Source: Candidatus Bathyarchaeia archaeon | GTDB taxonomy: Archaea > Thermoproteota > Bathyarchaeia > Bathyarchaeales > Bathycorpusculaceae | Direction of reading: 5' to 3' | Assembly: GCA_038873195.1 (NCBI GenBank) | Contig: JAVZEV010000001.1 | Coordinates: 586,490 to 650,489, forward strand | Length of the DNA: 64,000 bases | Shown: in pieces, positions 45,146 to 53,562 of the stretch | Numbering within the stretch: position 1 is the stretch's first letter | Layout: the number at the start of each line of letters is the position of its first letter | The notes under the pieces: generated by a model | Told to the model about the DNA's origin: nothing | Database searches by the model: none | Seen by the model: the letters and a program-made list of their open reading frames with translations, nothing else | Made by a program: the position numbers and the translations under genes

Positions 45146-45754
45146 CTATTCGCGCAGTCTTCCTTCCAGTTTGTTAACCAGCTTGTTGTATTCTCTTGGA
45201 CCAAGTAAACCCTTGAGTTCCTGCTCCAGAACCAACGAGTTCTTCGGTTTTATCTCCACAATCCAGCCTTCACCGTAGGGGTCTTCGTTGATTATGTTTG
45301 GTTCATTCCTAAGCTTCTCGTTAACTTTGGCTATTTTACCGCTGACTGGTGCGTAGAGGTCGAACATGAACATCCAAGTTTCCGCAACGCCGAAAGGCTC
45401 CATCTTGTTAACTTCTTTACCCACAGCTTCAGTCATTACATGGGCTATTCCTTTCAAGTGTCTCTGTGCGTAGTCGGATACGCCCACGCGGATGTTTCCT
45501 TCAGGTGTGACTTGAGCCCATGTGTGTTTTGGCGTGTAGAGCAACAGTTCTGGTGTGACTAGAAGCTCTTTACGTTTTTCTGTGGGAATTCCTTGGGTGC
45601 GCATGAGCTCTTCTAAGCGAAGGCGGATGGCTTCTGAGACGAATTCTGATATGCTTCTGTAGCGTCCTGTTTTGATTGCTTCTTCGATTTCTTTTATGAG
45701 TTCTGTTCTTAGGCTCACGGTTTTCCATTCTGATGTTTTTTCTTTTTCATTCAT
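45146..45754 (-). CDS. Ribbon-helix-helix protein fused to a GcvH-like domain lacking the lipoyl lysine
   Basis: Residues 10-52 form a ribbon-helix-helix DNA-binding domain ('WKTVSLRTELIKEI' strand and helix, then 'SISEFVSEAIRLRL'). Residues 75-172 are a glycine-cleavage-H-like hammerhead ('HTWAQ', 'GVSDYAQ', 'LYAPVSGKI', 'NEDPYGEGW'). The segment matching 'VESVKAVSD' in true H proteins reads 'AETWMFMFD', so the lipoyl lysine is Met 128 (codon at 45371-45373). It cannot be lipoylated there. Directly upstream of module A on the same strand, it is a candidate regulator sensing a small molecule or a protein partner. ATG with 'ggaggt' nine bases upstream. Confidence 0.88.
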   Translation of the reverse strand: MNEKEKTSEWKTVSLRTELIKEIEEAIKTGRYRSISEFVSEAIRLRLEELMRTQGIPTEKRKELLVTPELLLYTPKHTWAQVTPEGNIRVGVSDYAQRHLKGIAHVMTEAVGKEVNKMEPFGVAETWMFMFDLYAPVSGKIAKVNEKLRNEPNIINEDPYGEGWIVEIKPKNSLVLEQELKGLLGPREYNKLVNKLEGRLRE

Positions 45755-45781
45755 TTTACATCAACCTCCTTTACATCTGAT

Positions 45782-45792
45782 TGATATATAAC
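45782..45792 (-). promoter_or_regulatory. A/T-rich promoter region of the RHH-GcvH gene
   Basis: On the minus strand 'gttatatatca' lies about 30 bases before the start codon. The surrounding 150-base gap is unusually A/T-rich and contains further 'atatatat' and 'atgcatat' elements plus two 'tttacatc' repeats near the ribosome site. These might be operator half-sites of the RHH protein; this is inference. Confidence 0.3.
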
Positions 45793-45905
45793 ACAAGTCA
45801 GAAATATATATCTAATGCATATATTTTATTTATAGTAAATATCATATTAATCTAAACAACAAACATATTTATCTGTGCACATTAAAAATTCACACACTGC
45901 TGACT

Positions 45906-46112
45906 TTATTCTTTTACTCTGCCAAAATTCGACAGGTTCCACACGCGCTCATGCACGTAGTAAACAACCGTTTTTACAATAAGCTCTGTGATACCAACAA
46001 TAGTTCCTAAAGTTAGGTCCTTACTAAATATGAAAACCAAAAATATCGTTGTTAAAGTTGCAACAATCCTCCAAGAAACTGCCTTCACCACACTTCTAAT
46101 TGGTTTCTCCAT
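45906..46112 (-). CDS. DUF2061 small membrane protein
   Basis: A 68-residue protein starting 'MEKPIRSVVKAVSWR', with two hydrophobic helices (about residues 17-30 and 34-52) and the 'YYVHERVW' end typical of DUF2061. Function unknown; the family is widespread and is sometimes found near sulfur metabolism genes. It lies on the minus strand before the 150-base A/T-rich gap that leads to the RHH-GcvH gene. Confidence 0.85.
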   Translation of the reverse strand: MEKPIRSVVKAVSWRIVATLTTIFLVFIFSKDLTLGTIVGITELIVKTVVYYVHERVWNLSNFGRVKE

Positions 46113-46232
46113 CTACACACTTCCAACCGAGACTCTTTAATAAGCAACGAGGAAACATAAGTAACTTTCCAAACGCACATTCTCTACAAAAAACAACATG
46201 ATATGTAGTTTTAACGCAAGAATATAGTAAGG

Positions 46233-46243
46233 CATATAAAAAA
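46233..46243 (+). promoter_or_regulatory. TATA-like box for the AbrB-PhoU gene
   Basis: 'catataaaaaa' is centred about 34 bases before the GTG start. The transcript would have a very short leader; no strong ribosome site is visible, in agreement with near-leaderless expression. Confidence 0.4.
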
Positions 46244-46271
46244 ACAAATAGTAGTAAATACCATAAACGCG

Positions 46272-47357
46272 GTGAACTTTTTGGAAAGCAGAAAAGTGCA
46301 AAAAGTAGGATATTCAACAATGACCGTGTCGCTACCAAGCGAATGGGCAAAACAGAACAATATTAATCCAGGCGACATCGTCTTCCTCTTGCCCGAAAAA
46401 GATGGTACGCTGAAAATCGTGCCAAGCCACGTGGCACAAAAAGAAGAAGCAGATGAATACATAATAAATGCTGATGCATGCGACGAGCACGGACTGCTTG
46501 AAAGAATAATCGTGGGAAGCTACATACTGGGACGAGATGTCATAAGAGTAACCTCTGCAACCAGAATAGGAAAAGCACACGTGGACGAGATTCGCCGAAT
46601 TGTCCGCAAACTAATAGGATTAGGCATTCTCGAAGAAACCCCAAAAAACATTCTGCTACAATGCTCCGTCGACCCAGCAAAATTCAAACTTGACATGCTA
46701 ATCAGGCGGTTGTCTCTAATTTCGTCAACAATATTGTCTGAAACCATGCAAGCCTTTCTTGAAGGAAACGAAACCTTAGCCATAGAAGCCATAAACCGCG
46801 AAGACGAAGCCGACACAATCTACTATTTAGCAGTGCGTCTACTCTTGGCTGCGCAACAAAAACCAGAAATTGCAGAACAAACAGGCGCAACCGACGTGCT
46901 CTTCATTCCTGCAACACGCTTGATACTTCAATATTTAGAATTGATTGCAGACTACTCGGAAGACATGGCTAAAAAAATCATCGACCTCGAAGTTTACCGT
47001 CGTAGATTGCCGAAAAACGTGATTGAAAAAATCTATCACCTCAGCGAGCTAACACAAACCATCTTCCAGAAAGCTTTAGACTGCGTTTTCACACGCGACC
47101 TCAAAGTTGCAAACAGCGTGCTAGAAATGAAAAGCGTACTCCAAACTGAATCGGACAAGCTCATGCGGGAAATTCCTGAAATTCCATACTTGAGAGCAAT
47201 AATTTCGTGTTTAAACAAAATTGCAGACAAGGGCGCCACGATAGCAGACATCGCGATAAACAGAGCGCTGGAGCAACCGAGTAAGGAAGTGGAGAACATT
47301 ATTCGCACAGTAAAACATGTGCGAACTTTACCATTAGCCGCGAAGAAGAAAACTTAA
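46272..47357 (+). CDS. AbrB-PhoU fusion regulator
   Basis: N-terminal residues 1-50 are a SpoVT/AbrB swapped-hairpin domain ('KVQKVGYSTMTVSLPSEWA', 'NPGDIVFLLPE'). The rest is all-helical with two PhoU-like repeats (about 135-230 and 245-340). This architecture is common in archaea and is thought to regulate phosphate or metal uptake, though no pst genes are nearby. GTG start. 361 residues. Confidence 0.85.
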   Translation: MNFLESRKVQKVGYSTMTVSLPSEWAKQNNINPGDIVFLLPEKDGTLKIVPSHVAQKEEADEYIINADACDEHGLLERIIVGSYILGRDVIRVTSATRIGKAHVDEIRRIVRKLIGLGILEETPKNILLQCSVDPAKFKLDMLIRRLSLISSTILSETMQAFLEGNETLAIEAINREDEADTIYYLAVRLLLAAQQKPEIAEQTGATDVLFIPATRLILQYLELIADYSEDMAKKIIDLEVYRRRLPKNVIEKIYHLSELTQTIFQKALDCVFTRDLKVANSVLEMKSVLQTESDKLMREIPEIPYLRAIISCLNKIADKGATIADIAINRALEQPSKEVENIIRTVKHVRTLPLAAKKKT

Positions 47358-47450
47358 CATTCTTTTTGCGTCATAATTACTTCAGATTTGGCTTGAGAAG
47401 GTTAATATAAACAGAAATAAATAGTATATATAGAAGGTGTGTCATGCACC

Positions 47451-47927
47451 ATGAACGACTTTGAAGAAGCGTTACGAAATATAGATGTTTTCTGCAAAGT
47501 TTTGGTTAACAAAATCGTCGGAAACGAAGAAAACAGCAACATCACAATCGAGCCGATGGAACATCTCCTATATAAAAAGTACATAATAAGCGAACAGGTT
47601 GAGTCTAGTCCTATAGGCAAAAATTTCATTCCTCTTCCACAACTTGAAGAACCTTTAATTGACATTTTCGAGGAAGACAGGTACGTTAGGATTCTGATGC
47701 AGTGCCGCTGTAAGGAACAAAAAGTTACAATTCACCCAAGCATTGACGGTTTAGAAATCTGCAAGAGAGAATGTCACATTGATTCAGAAGGCACGGAAGT
47801 GTGTGTTGACAAATGCCAGAAGATAAATGTGCCAGTTAAAGAATTGCAGCTTGAAGACATGACTGTGAGATGTTCAAATAACGAAGTTTTTGAGGTTACT
47901 ATTCCAAGAAAAAGCTACGAAAGCTAG
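47451..47927 (+). CDS. Cys-containing protein with possible Hsp20-like fold
   Basis: The C-terminal half ('VRILMQCRCKEQKVTI', 'INVPVKELQLEDMTVRCSNNEVFEVTIPRK') has the strand order and closing strand of small heat-shock/alpha-crystallin domains. Seven cysteines sit in the inserted middle region and may bind metal. The N-terminal 70 residues are helical and acidic. The ATG was chosen because 'aaggtg' lies 11 bases upstream; a GTG four codons earlier has no room for a ribosome site. Family assignment is tentative. Confidence 0.55.
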   Translation: MNDFEEALRNIDVFCKVLVNKIVGNEENSNITIEPMEHLLYKKYIISEQVESSPIGKNFIPLPQLEEPLIDIFEEDRYVRILMQCRCKEQKVTIHPSIDGLEICKRECHIDSEGTEVCVDKCQKINVPVKELQLEDMTVRCSNNEVFEVTIPRKSYES

Positions 47928-47940
47928 AGCGCAGTCTCAG

Positions 47941-48141
47941 TTATTGTGAAGCGGCGCCTTTCCGTTTTATTCGAATTCTACACGCTTCTTCTCCGGAACA
48001 TTTGGAACACGTGTAGATAACGTCAAACTCGTTTTTTTCAGGGTCAGAAGGATTAACGATAAATGCGAAACATTCTTCGCCTTTGCTAATTGATGCTCCG
48101 CAGCAAAAGCATTTATGTTCTTTTAAAGCGACAACTTTCAT
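47941..48141 (-). CDS. Small zinc-finger protein (66 aa)
   Basis: Two CxxC pairs, 'CFCCG' and 'CSKCSGEEAC', about 35 residues apart form a likely zinc-binding treble-clef or ribbon. The rest is short beta strands and a basic C-terminal tail. The ATG was chosen at 'MKVVALKEH'; longer open sequence upstream is Phe-rich and not protein-like. It follows module B on the same strand with a 127-base gap. Function unknown. Confidence 0.6.
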   Translation of the reverse strand: MKVVALKEHKCFCCGASISKGEECFAFIVNPSDPEKNEFDVIYTCSKCSGEEACRIRIKRKGAASQ

Positions 48142-48268
48142 TGTTTTTTCCCGAGAGAACATGTGGTGAACGGTTGTTCTTAACGTTTTCCACGAACAAA
48201 ACAAGAAAATAACGTGATAAAAATAAAAAAAGAAAATCGAAAAGTGCTTCTGAGCACACAAAGGTTTC

Positions 48269-49144
48269 TTACATGATCTTGCTCAGCACCTTGTCCAATC
48301 GGATTTTATGGAAGTCAAGCGCAAGCTCTTTAGGGTCTATTCCCAACGCTAAGCTTAGAAGTTCAGAGTAATGGATAACGGGTATGTTGTATTCTTCCTT
48401 GTAAGCAGATTTTATCAACATCTGTCCAAGGTCTAAAGTTAAGAAGCAGAAAGGACAAAGCGTAACAATGCAGTCGGCACCCGCTTTTGTTGTGTTAACG
48501 ATTTTGTCACGGGCAATCGCTAACGCAACATCGTCAGCATAACCTCTCAAGAGCCCTCCACAACATTTCAGTTTGTTTCGGTACCAGATGCTTTTTGCGC
48601 CTAATGCTTCGATTAAATCGTCAAAGATGTGCGGGCGTTCTGGGTCGTCGAATTTCAAAAGCGCGCTTGGTCTCAGCAAGTGGCATCCTGAGAATGATGC
48701 TACTTTAAGACTGTTCAAATCTTTAACAACGTTTTTCTTTAAGCGTTCTAAACCAACATCATCCATTAAGACTCTCAAGTAATGTTTTACTTCCTTGGTT
48801 CCTTTGAATTCTTTGCCAGCGTTGGACAAGATTTTGTTGACTCTTGCTTTCAGTTTCGGATTTTCTCTCAATAGGTTGTTTGCCATGGCTAGAGATTCGA
48901 AACAGCCGGTGCACAATGTTACAATGTCGAGGTCGGCTTCTTCGGCTAAGCAAATGTTGTGTGCGGCGATTGCTAGGCTGGTTTCCATGTCTATGGATTG
49001 TAAGGGTGGTGGAGCGCAGCAGGTCATGTTGTCTAAGTCGACGAGTCCTATTCCAAGTCTGGTTAAGGCTTTTCGTGCTGATGTTTCATAGTTTGGTTGG
49101 CGGGCGGGTATGGTGCATCCTAAAAAGAGCGCGTAACTTGTCAT
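48269..49144 (-). CDS. hdrB: Heterodisulfide reductase subunit B, second copy (module B)
   Basis: Both CCG domains complete: 'FLGCTIP', 'MTCCAPP', 'LCTGC' and 'FSGCHLL', 'LKCCGGL', 'LCPFC'. It is recognisably related to HdrB of module A but clearly diverged. The ATG overlaps the HdrC2 stop in ATGA. It ends module B, which has no maturation protease of its own. Confidence 0.93.
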   Translation of the reverse strand: MTSYALFLGCTIPARQPNYETSARKALTRLGIGLVDLDNMTCCAPPPLQSIDMETSLAIAAHNICLAEEADLDIVTLCTGCFESLAMANNLLRENPKLKARVNKILSNAGKEFKGTKEVKHYLRVLMDDVGLERLKKNVVKDLNSLKVASFSGCHLLRPSALLKFDDPERPHIFDDLIEALGAKSIWYRNKLKCCGGLLRGYADDVALAIARDKIVNTTKAGADCIVTLCPFCFLTLDLGQMLIKSAYKEEYNIPVIHYSELLSLALGIDPKELALDFHKIRLDKVLSKIM

Positions 49145-49659
49145 GGCGTTCCTTCCTTCTTCCACTGTATTTTATCGAATCCTGTTGCGGCAAGTATTTT
49201 CTTCAATGTGTCTAAGCCTGCTGGTCTAAGCGGTGGTAAGCCATATTCTGGTCTTTTCTTTTCCACGAATTTGGATATTGGAACTATGCGTCCTTCATTC
49301 ATCAGTCCAGTCGCGAATTCCGAGTAGATGTTGGGGATGTGTCCTTCTTTGATGGCTATGTTTCTTAACGCGTAGATAACGTCTGCTATTTCGACTTTCT
49401 GCGGACACCTTTCTTGGCAGTTGTAGCATGAACTGCATAGCCAAATGGCGCCGCTTGTGAGAACTTCTTGTTTCTCGCCTAAAAGTGACAGTCTGATAAT
49501 GTCTCGGGGGTTGTAGCGTTCAGTGGTTTTGGCGACTGGGCAACTGCTGGCGCATGTTCCGCATTGATAGCATAAGGCTATGGTTTCGCCGCCTAACTGG
49601 CTTCTTATCTCGTCGGAAAATGAGGTTGCAGAGGTTTTTTGTTCTTTTTCATGCTTCAT
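49141..49659 (-). CDS. hdrC: Heterodisulfide reductase subunit C, second copy (module B)
   Basis: Two [4Fe-4S] motifs, 'CYQCGTCASSCP' and 'CSSCYNCQERCP', and an Arg-rich 'RYNPRDIIRLSLLG' helix between them, as in HdrC. ATG chosen with 'ggag' eight bases upstream; a GTG nine codons earlier overlaps the preceding stop. The N-terminal 20 residues are Lys/Glu/Ser-rich. Confidence 0.93.
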   Translation of the reverse strand: MKHEKEQKTSATSFSDEIRSQLGGETIALCYQCGTCASSCPVAKTTERYNPRDIIRLSLLGEKQEVLTSGAIWLCSSCYNCQERCPQKVEIADVIYALRNIAIKEGHIPNIYSEFATGLMNEGRIVPISKFVEKKRPEYGLPPLRPAGLDTLKKILAATGFDKIQWKKEGTP

Positions 49660-49682
49660 TATGCTTTCTCCTTTTGTGAAAG

Positions 49683-52094
49683 TCACATTAACTGCAGTGG
49701 ACCAAGCTTTTCTATTCTTTCAGTCATCATCTGCGCGGCTTCTGCGAATTTGTCGCCTTCTATGAAAACCATGTGGAACATTTCTAAACGTTCTGGCTCT
49801 ATGCCGTATTCCTTTAACAGCACTTTTGCAAGGTCTACTTTCTTTTGAGCCTTTTGACTGCCGACTTCGTAATGGCAACCGTCAGTTTTGCATCCTACAA
49901 CCATGACGCCTTGAGCGCCAGCTTTGAAGGCTTGTAAGAACTGGTGGACTTGCAAGATGCCGGTGCATGGGACTTTCATTACTCTGACGTTGGCTGGATA
50001 CTGCATCATCGCCATGCCAGAAGAGTCCACGGCTGTGTGACCACATTCTGAACAGGTTATAGCAAGAATTAACGGTTTGGATGTTCCATTCACAGATAAG
50101 AGCGCGTTCATTTGGGCTTCCATTTGGTTTGGTCGTGAGTGTCTAAGTTCTATGGCGTTGACGGGGCATGTGCCAACACAAATGCCACATCCTTCACATT
50201 TGAGGTCAGAAACTTGTGCAACAAAGTGATCTTCGCCCTTAGGCACTAGTGTTATGGCGTTGAATGGGCAGATGACTGGACAGAACTCGCAGTCTCCGCA
50301 GTACTCTTCATTCACGAATGCTGTTCGCTGGTCTTTGATTATTTTGCCAGTGGACAAGAATTTGGCGGTTTTCACAGCTGCTGAGTGAGCGTGCAGAGAG
50401 CTTGTCGGAGCGTCTTTTGGAAAAGTTGCGCCTCCACACAAGTATATTCCTCTGATTTTGGTTTCTGTTGGTCTCAGTTTGGCGTTGTATTCTTTGAAGA
50501 AGCCGTCTTGGTCAAGTTCTATTCCGAGCATTTCGGCAAGTTCTTTAGTGTCTTCTGAGGGCACCATTGCGGTGGCTAAAACTACTAGGTCGGCTTCGAG
50601 TTCGAAGAATCTTCTTAAGATAGCGTCTTCAACGTCTACGATTAAGATGTTTCCGTCTGGGTCGTGTGAAATTTCAGTTGGTCTGCCTTTAACGAACTTT
50701 ATTCCCATTTCTCGGGCTTTTTCATAATAGTATTCGTGTTCTCTTCCCGTTGTTCTGATGTCGATGTAACAGATTGTAATGTCCGTGTCTGGATATGCAG
50801 ATTTAATGAGCATCGCGTTTTTCAGAGATATCATACAGCAAATGCTTGAGCACCATGGGTTCCATCGTCGGTCGCGTGAGCCAACACATTGGATGAAAAC
50901 GATTCTTTTGGCGGGTTTACGGTCTGAAGGCTTTATAATTGCGCCGTTTGTGGGTCCGAAACCGTCAATCATTCTTGCAAGTTCAAGATTGGTTATTACA
51001 TCGGGATATTCGCCGTAGTGATATTCTTTTATAACGCTTGGGTCGTACTCTTTGAAGCCTGTCGCGACAATTATGCCGCCAACATTAAGCGTTAACTTCT
51101 CAGTTTTCTGGTTTAATTTGACGGCTTTTGTGGGGCAAATCTCCACACATTTAGCACATTCTTGGAATTTGCAAGCGCTCTCGTCGATTACGTAGACTGG
51201 CGGATGAACTGGTGGAGTGTTTATGTAGATTGCCTTTCGTGTTTTCAGTTTCGCATTATATTCGTCTGGCACTTCTACTGGACAGACTGTCGTGCAAAGG
51301 TCGCAACGAACACATTTGGACTCATCAACGTAGCGTGGTTTCTTCTCAACTGTAACCTTGTAGTTTCCAGGAACTCCTTCAACCTTGACAACTTTTGAGT
51401 TAGTTAATATGTTTAGGTTTGGAATTTCGGAAAATCCAGAGCGGTAAACGCATTTTCTTGAAGTGTGAGTTATAGCTTTCACGTCGGAAGCCGGAGATTG
51501 TATGCAGATGGCGCAGTCGTCTGTTGGAAAGAATCTTCCAGCACGAGCCGCTAGACCGCCAAGAAATGGAGCTTTTTCAACAAGATGCACTTCAAATCCC
51601 AAATCAGCCAAATCTTCGGCAGCTTGCATCCCAGCAATTCCACCGCCTATCACAAGAACAGACTTGACAGCTGGAAACTCCAGCTTCTCCAATGGTTCGA
51701 GAAGTTTGGCACGTTCAATGGCAGCTGAAAGCATCGCTTTGGCTTTTTCTGTAGCTTCTAATGGTGCGTCTCGGTGAGGCCATGCGCAGTGGTCTTTGAG
51801 GTCTATAACTTCCACGAGGTATGGGTTAAGCCCAGCTTCTTCTGCGGCTTTGACAATTTTTACTTCGCTCAGTTTAGGAAGGGTCTCTGCTACGACTAGT
51901 CGGTTTATCTTTTTGCTTTTTATGGCGTCCACGATAGTTTTTAGTCCTTCGCCTCTCCAGAACTCGTTTCCTCGCACAACAAGAGCTACGCCTGAAACTT
52001 TCTTCACGTGCTCTGTCAAGGCTTTGAAATCCAGTATTTCAGCGAGTTGCTTTCCACAATCAGATAGGAATACTCCAACTTTTACTTCTTCCAT
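49683..52094 (-). CDS. hdrA: HdrA-MvhD fusion with altered N-terminal domain (module B)
   Basis: HdrA flavoprotein with MvhD attached at the C-terminus. FAD fold 'VIGGGIAGMQAA' near residue 147, 'CAICIQSP', 'CVRCDLCTTVCP', 'CSSICCMISLK', 'CGDCEFCPVICP' and 'CEGCGICVGTCP' are intact. From about 655 an MvhD domain follows with 'ITCSECG', 'VPCTGILQV' and 'VVGCKTDGCHY'. The N-terminal domain lost the cysteines other HdrA proteins have: 'VFLSDCGKQL' replaces 'VFVCHCG' and the 'TCS' segment is gone. It lies between MvhA2 and HdrC2 and replaces two separate genes. Confidence 0.93.
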   Translation of the reverse strand: MEEVKVGVFLSDCGKQLAEILDFKALTEHVKKVSGVALVVRGNEFWRGEGLKTIVDAIKSKKINRLVVAETLPKLSEVKIVKAAEEAGLNPYLVEVIDLKDHCAWPHRDAPLEATEKAKAMLSAAIERAKLLEPLEKLEFPAVKSVLVIGGGIAGMQAAEDLADLGFEVHLVEKAPFLGGLAARAGRFFPTDDCAICIQSPASDVKAITHTSRKCVYRSGFSEIPNLNILTNSKVVKVEGVPGNYKVTVEKKPRYVDESKCVRCDLCTTVCPVEVPDEYNAKLKTRKAIYINTPPVHPPVYVIDESACKFQECAKCVEICPTKAVKLNQKTEKLTLNVGGIIVATGFKEYDPSVIKEYHYGEYPDVITNLELARMIDGFGPTNGAIIKPSDRKPAKRIVFIQCVGSRDRRWNPWCSSICCMISLKNAMLIKSAYPDTDITICYIDIRTTGREHEYYYEKAREMGIKFVKGRPTEISHDPDGNILIVDVEDAILRRFFELEADLVVLATAMVPSEDTKELAEMLGIELDQDGFFKEYNAKLRPTETKIRGIYLCGGATFPKDAPTSSLHAHSAAVKTAKFLSTGKIIKDQRTAFVNEEYCGDCEFCPVICPFNAITLVPKGEDHFVAQVSDLKCEGCGICVGTCPVNAIELRHSRPNQMEAQMNALLSVNGTSKPLILAITCSECGHTAVDSSGMAMMQYPANVRVMKVPCTGILQVHQFLQAFKAGAQGVMVVGCKTDGCHYEVGSQKAQKKVDLAKVLLKEYGIEPERLEMFHMVFIEGDKFAEAAQMMTERIEKLGPLQLM

Positions 52095-52104
52095 TTTTCA
52101 TCCC

Positions 52105-53562
52105 TCACCTTCTCAACGTTTTTACTAAACGCTTTTCACTGTCGTAAATTTCAACTTCAAGCGGCATCTCGCCAACAGCAAAGTGTGTAGCACAAGCAAA
52201 GCATGGGTCGTAAGCTCTGAAAGCCATCTCAACCATGTTCAGTATGCCGTCGCTGACTTTACCGTTGCGTATCAAGCCCTTTGCCGCGTTCTTTATGGAC
52301 ATGCAAATGCCAGGCGCATTGTGGGTTGTAGCCACTATCAAGTTGACTTTTTTGGCTAAGGCTTTCTCGTCAAGTATGTAATGGTGAATAAGCGTGCCTC
52401 TGGCTGCTTCCACGATGCCTACGCCTTCTCCGGGCTTTCCCGGCTTGTTTTTGATGTCCTTTCTTGTTATGCCCGGGTCTGTTATCAGCTCCAGCGCGCG
52501 TTCCGCTGCGTATAGAAGCTCGATTAATCGTGCCCAGTGGAATGCCAAAGTGGCGTGAACAGGTTTGCCGCCGAGTGTTTTGTACATTCTCTTGTATTCT
52601 TCGTTTGCCAAGGGCGTTGCCATGCCTTCAGCGGCGTTTAATCTGCCTAAGGGTCCAACACGGTATATGCCGCTTTCTGGTCCGTCAACGAATCCGTTCC
52701 ATCCAACTTTTTTCAGGTATGGCAGTTTAACGTAAGTCCATGGTTCAACGTGTTCTTCAATAACGTCTAAGTATTCTGAAGGGGCAAATTTCACGAATTC
52801 CTTCCCGTTTGGGTCTACGACTCGAACTTTGCCGTCGTAGAAGTTCACGTGGTTGTTTTTGTCAACTGTGCCCATGTAGTAGGTTTTAAGCGCATAAGGC
52901 TCACTTTTAACTAAGTTCACGTAATCAGCGTTTTTGAGAACTATGTCATCAAAGAGTTTCAAGGTGAACTTTGCAAACTCCACGCAGCTTCTAATCATTG
53001 TTTCTATTTCTCGCCGCTCCTCTTCAGACAAAGCCTTAGCGATTCCACCTGGCACACAAGCGCTCACGGGATGGGTGGGTCTTCCGCCAAGCATGCCGGT
53101 TATTTTTTGTCCATAAGCCCTATGCTTTATCACTTCTTTGCCGATTTCTAAGCCAGCCTTTTCTATTACGCCGAGAACGTTTCTTTTTTCTGGAGGAGCG
53201 TCTGGACCAACAACAAAATCTGGACCGCCTAAGAAGTAGAAGTGTAAGATGTGGTCGTAAATGTAGTAGGCGACGTATTCTAACTCTCTCAGTTTCTTGG
53301 CTGTTTCTGTTGGTTCCACATTGAACGCGGCGTCTAAGGCTTTGGCGCTTGCCATGTGATGCGCGACTGGACATACACCGCAGATTCTCGTGGTTATTAT
53401 AGGTAAATCTTCGGCTCTTCTTCCCTCGCAGAATTTTTCGAAGCCTCTGAGTTCTGGAACCTGCAAATAAGCGTTTTCCACGTCACCCTTGTCGTTTAAG
53501 AATATGGTTATTTTTCCGTGACCTTCAAGTCGAGTTATTGGATTTATTACTATTTCTTTCAT
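52105..53562 (-). CDS. mvhA: [NiFe]-hydrogenase large subunit, second copy (module B)
   Basis: Very similar to MvhA of module A over its whole length. Nickel ligands C61 and C64 ('RICGVCPVAHH') and C454 and C457 ('DPCFACATH') are kept, as is a 25-residue C-terminal peptide, so it needs the same protease. 485 residues. ATG overlaps the MvhG2 stop. The 10-base gap to HdrA-MvhD indicates one transcript. Confidence 0.95.
   Translation of the reverse strand: MKEIVINPITRLEGHGKITIFLNDKGDVENAYLQVPELRGFEKFCEGRRAEDLPIITTRICGVCPVAHHMASAKALDAAFNVEPTETAKKLRELEYVAYYIYDHILHFYFLGGPDFVVGPDAPPEKRNVLGVIEKAGLEIGKEVIKHRAYGQKITGMLGGRPTHPVSACVPGGIAKALSEEERREIETMIRSCVEFAKFTLKLFDDIVLKNADYVNLVKSEPYALKTYYMGTVDKNNHVNFYDGKVRVVDPNGKEFVKFAPSEYLDVIEEHVEPWTYVKLPYLKKVGWNGFVDGPESGIYRVGPLGRLNAAEGMATPLANEEYKRMYKTLGGKPVHATLAFHWARLIELLYAAERALELITDPGITRKDIKNKPGKPGEGVGIVEAARGTLIHHYILDEKALAKKVNLIVATTHNAPGICMSIKNAAKGLIRNGKVSDGILNMVEMAFRAYDPCFACATHFAVGEMPLEVEIYDSEKRLVKTLRR

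Noticed and set aside
45797-45870. Possible replication origin or repeat array in the A/T-rich gap
   Set aside because: Only short 'atatat' runs are seen; there are no ordered ORB-type repeats and no Cdc6/Orc1 gene nearby.
46096-46350. 84-codon minus-strand frame rich in hydrophobic residues
   Set aside because: It overlaps both the DUF2061 start and the AbrB-PhoU start and spans their promoter regions; A/T-rich DNA easily gives such hydrophobic frames.
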